Source: CAZRZN01 sp964604565
GTDB taxonomy: Bacteria; Pseudomonadota; Alphaproteobacteria; Rhodobacterales; Rhodobacteraceae
NCBI GenBank assembly: GCA_964604565.1
Contig: CAZRZN010000271.1
Span: forward strand, 1-5,519
Direction of reading: 5' to 3'
DNA length: 5,519 nt
This document shows positions 3,484 through 5,519 of the stretch, piece after piece (the stretch's first letter is position 1; each line of letters begins with the position of its first letter). A program made the position numbers and the translations under genes. The notes under the pieces are model-generated. The model was not told where the DNA came from. It made no database searches and saw only the letters and a list, made by a program, of their open reading frames with translations.

Positions 3484-5519
3484 TCTGCTTTTCCCCTTCC
3501 GGATCGTAGAAGACCGGGCTGACGATACGCGCCTTTACCGCCGTCTCGCCGTCGTCCTTCATGAAGGTCACGACCTCGCCCATCCGGTCCGGTCCGTGCT
3601 TCACAAGGCCCATGGCGATGCCCTTGCCCAGAGTGGGCGAATGATAGGTCGAGGTCACGCGCCCCTCGGTGTTGCGCTGCCCGTTGGCGTTCTTGCCGGG
3701 CGCGACCGCGTAGGCGCCGTCCGGCAGGACAGAGCCGTCGAGCGTTTCAAGGCCGACCAGCTTCCAGCGGTCCGGATCGGCCATATGGCTGCGTTGCTGG
3801 GCCCGCTTGCCAAGGTAATCCTCTTTCTTTTTCGAAATTGCCCAGTCCAGACCAAGGTCCTGCGGGATCACCGTGCCGTCGGTCTCATCCCCGATCATGA
3901 TGAAACCCTTTTCGGCCCGCAAGATATGCAGGGCTTCGGTGCCATAGGGCGTCGCATTCCATTCGGCGCCCTGCTCCAGCAGCATGTCCCAGAAGGCGCG
4001 GCCCATGTTGGCGGGCACGGCGATCTCATAGCTCAGCTCCCCCGAAAAGGAGATGCGATAGACCCGGACGTTGAAGCCGCCCAAGGTGCCATCGGCCCAT
4101 CCCATGAAACTCAGCGCCTCTTTCGACACATCCATGCCGCCAATTTTTTCCAGCAAATTCCGCGCATTGGGGCCGACAACGGCGATCTGGGCGAACTGCT
4201 CGGTGACATTGGCGGTGTAGACCTGCCAATCCCACCATTCGGTTTGCAGCCATTCCTCCATATGCGCATGGATGCGATCCGCGCCGCCGGTGGTGGTGTG
4301 GCAGAGAAAGGTGTCCTCGTCGATCCGGGCCACAACGCCATCGTCGCTGAGAAAGCCGTTTTCGCTGCACATCAAGCCATAGCGGCATCGGCCCGGTTTC
4401 AGCGTCGACATCATGTTGGTGTAGAGCATGTCGAGGAAACGGCCCGCGTCCGGCCCCTTGACGATGATCTTGCCGAGAGTCGAGGCATCGAGCAGACCAA
4501 GGCTGTCGCGCGTCGCCCTGACCTCCCGGTGAACCGCCTTTTCGACACTCTCACCGGGCTTTTGAAAGCAATAGGGACGGCGCCAGTGGCCGACGGGCTC
4601 CCACTGGACGCCGTTTTCCTCATGCCAGTCGTGCAGCGGCGTCTTGCGGATCGGCTGGAATACCGTGCCGCGCGCCTCGCCGGCAATGGCGCCCATGGAA
4701 ATCGGCGTATAGGGGGGACGGAAGGTTGTTGTGCCGACTTGAGGAATCTCTGCCCCAAGCGCCTGAGAAAGCGTCGCAAGACCATTGATATTGCTCAGTT
4801 TTCCCTGATCCGTCGCCATGCCGAGGGTGGTGTAACGCTTCGTGTGTTCGACGCTTTCATAGCCCTCGCGCGCGGCAAGCTGGACGTCCGACACCTTGAC
4901 GTCATTCTGGAAATCGAGCCATGTCTTGGCGCGCAGGTCGTCCCACGCGTTCTCCGGCATCAGCCAGACCGGCAGCAGGGGCGCCTCTTCCGGGCTGTCG
5001 CCCTTGGGAGCGGCAAGGCGGCGGGGTGCGGCACCAGCGACCTTTGACACGGATTTTCCTGACTTATCGGCATCTTGCAGCGCATCTTTCAAGTCAAAAT
5101 AACCGTTGGCCGCACCCACGCATGTGACAAAAGCTGCACCATCGTGCCCGGTGGGGGCGCGGTCGGGATCGGGGCGAAAGAACGCCCGTTCCGCATCCCA
5201 TGTCAGCTTGCCGCCGCAATGCGACCAGAGATGCACGACCGGCGACCAGCCGCCGGACATCGCAACGGCGTCGCATTTGATCTCGCGCAGCATGGCGCCG
5301 CTGCCCTGCATGTTGCACATGACGACGCCGGTCACGCGCTTGCCGCCTTTCACCTTGGCGATGCCGCGGCCCGTTTCGACCGGAATGCCAAGCGCGCGCG
5401 CCTCTGCCATGAGCGTGCCGCCGCCAGCGGGCCGCGCGTCGATGATTGCGGGCACGTCAAGGCCCGCTTTTTTCAGCGCGATGGCGGTGCGGTAGGCGTC
5501 GTCGTTATTGGTCACGACG
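3476..5519 (-). CDS. soxA: Sarcosine oxidase, alpha subunit (N-terminus beyond the window)
   Basis: The visible 680 or so residues are the C-terminal two thirds of a subunit normally near 1000 residues; the frame is open at the right edge. The GTG near 5513-5515 is internal and not the start. Numbering from that codon: residues 1-115 are the second half of the dinucleotide-binding domain ('TNNDDAYRTAIALKKAG', 'DAVAMSGGWSPVVHLWSHCG'). Residues ~125-160 match the following SoxA domain ('GAANGYFDLKDALQDA'). Next is a conserved linker ('LDFQNDVKVSDV', 'SVEHTKRYTTLGMATDQGK'). From ~290 to the end is a GcvT-like aminomethyltransferase/folate-binding domain with its C-terminal barrel. Alpha carries NAD+ and binds tetrahydrofolate, which accepts the formaldehyde unit to give 5,10-methylene-tetrahydrofolate. 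soxB and soxD should lie to the right in the usual soxBDAG order. There are no internal stops or frameshifts. Confidence 0.97.
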   Translation of the reverse strand, partial: VVTNNDDAYRTAIALKKAGLDVPAIIDARPAGGGTLMAEARALGIPVETGRGIAKVKGGKRVTGVVMCNMQGSGAMLREIKCDAVAMSGGWSPVVHLWSHCGGKLTWDAERAFFRPDPDRAPTGHDGAAFVTCVGAANGYFDLKDALQDADKSGKSVSKVAGAAPRRLAAPKGDSPEEAPLLPVWLMPENAWDDLRAKTWLDFQNDVKVSDVQLAAREGYESVEHTKRYTTLGMATDQGKLSNINGLATLSQALGAEIPQVGTTTFRPPYTPISMGAIAGEARGTVFQPIRKTPLHDWHEENGVQWEPVGHWRRPYCFQKPGESVEKAVHREVRATRDSLGLLDASTLGKIIVKGPDAGRFLDMLYTNMMSTLKPGRCRYGLMCSENGFLSDDGVVARIDEDTFLCHTTTGGADRIHAHMEEWLQTEWWDWQVYTANVTEQFAQIAVVGPNARNLLEKIGGMDVSKEALSFMGWADGTLGGFNVRVYRISFSGELSYEIAVPANMGRAFWDMLLEQGAEWNATPYGTEALHILRAEKGFIMIGDETDGTVIPQDLGLDWAISKKKEDYLGKRAQQRSHMADPDRWKLVGLETLDGSVLPDGAYAVAPGKNANGQRNTEGRVTSTYHSPTLGKGIAMGLVKHGPDRMGEVVTFMKDDGETAVKARIVSPVFYDPEGEKQNV

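Noticed and set aside
3368..5047. Plus-strand open frame of 559 codons
   Set aside because: Entirely antisense to soxG and soxA, whose protein families are clearly recognised; no ribosome site or family features. It is a GC-rich shadow.

Overview
The gene content and base composition suggest an alphaproteobacterium, most likely a member of the Rhodobacteraceae (roseobacter group). The sequence is about 60-65% G+C with strongly G/C-ending codons. It carries a heterotetrameric sarcosine oxidase, an alphaproteobacterial-looking Fe-type superoxide dismutase and a COG5622-type 'host attachment' protein. The assignment comes from recognised protein families, not from a search.

Layout, read right to left because every intact gene is on the minus strand. 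First comes the C-terminal two thirds of soxA (sarcosine oxidase alpha, running off the right edge). It overlaps soxG (gamma subunit) by 8 bp. Next is a small secreted protein of unknown function with two cysteines. After a 182-bp gap rich in inverted repeats come sodB and a clear intrinsic terminator. Then follows a compact bicistron: a 76-residue, highly charged, aromatic-free, probably disordered protein, stop/start-overlapped (TGATG) with a 150-residue host-attachment/baeRF-type protein. The bicistron is preceded by a sequence that fits the alphaproteobacterial general-stress (EcfG) promoter, GGAAC-N17-CGTT. Two strong hairpins separate it from rarD, of which only the first ~103 codons are present.

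The left ~390 bp does not belong to this gene order. It reads as a mosaic on the plus strand: the N-terminus of a type I restriction-modification methylase (hsdM), then, in the same frame, a short piece of the cell-division protein FtsX, then an abrupt switch into the antisense of rarD. Three unrelated genes are broken within about 100 bp, with short shared sequence at the joins and lower G+C (about 56% by my count over 1-360). This looks most like a chimeric amplification or assembly product at a contig end. A real rearrangement cannot be excluded from sequence alone.

Functionally, soxAG belongs to methylamine/glycine-betaine-derived sarcosine catabolism: sarcosine to glycine plus methylene-tetrahydrofolate, with H2O2 released. 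sodB and the putative EcfG-controlled bicistron are stress functions. I see no mobile element, CRISPR array, tRNA or rRNA. The most interesting biological candidate is the stress-promoter / disordered protein / baeRF-like pair. The most important caution is the chimeric left end.
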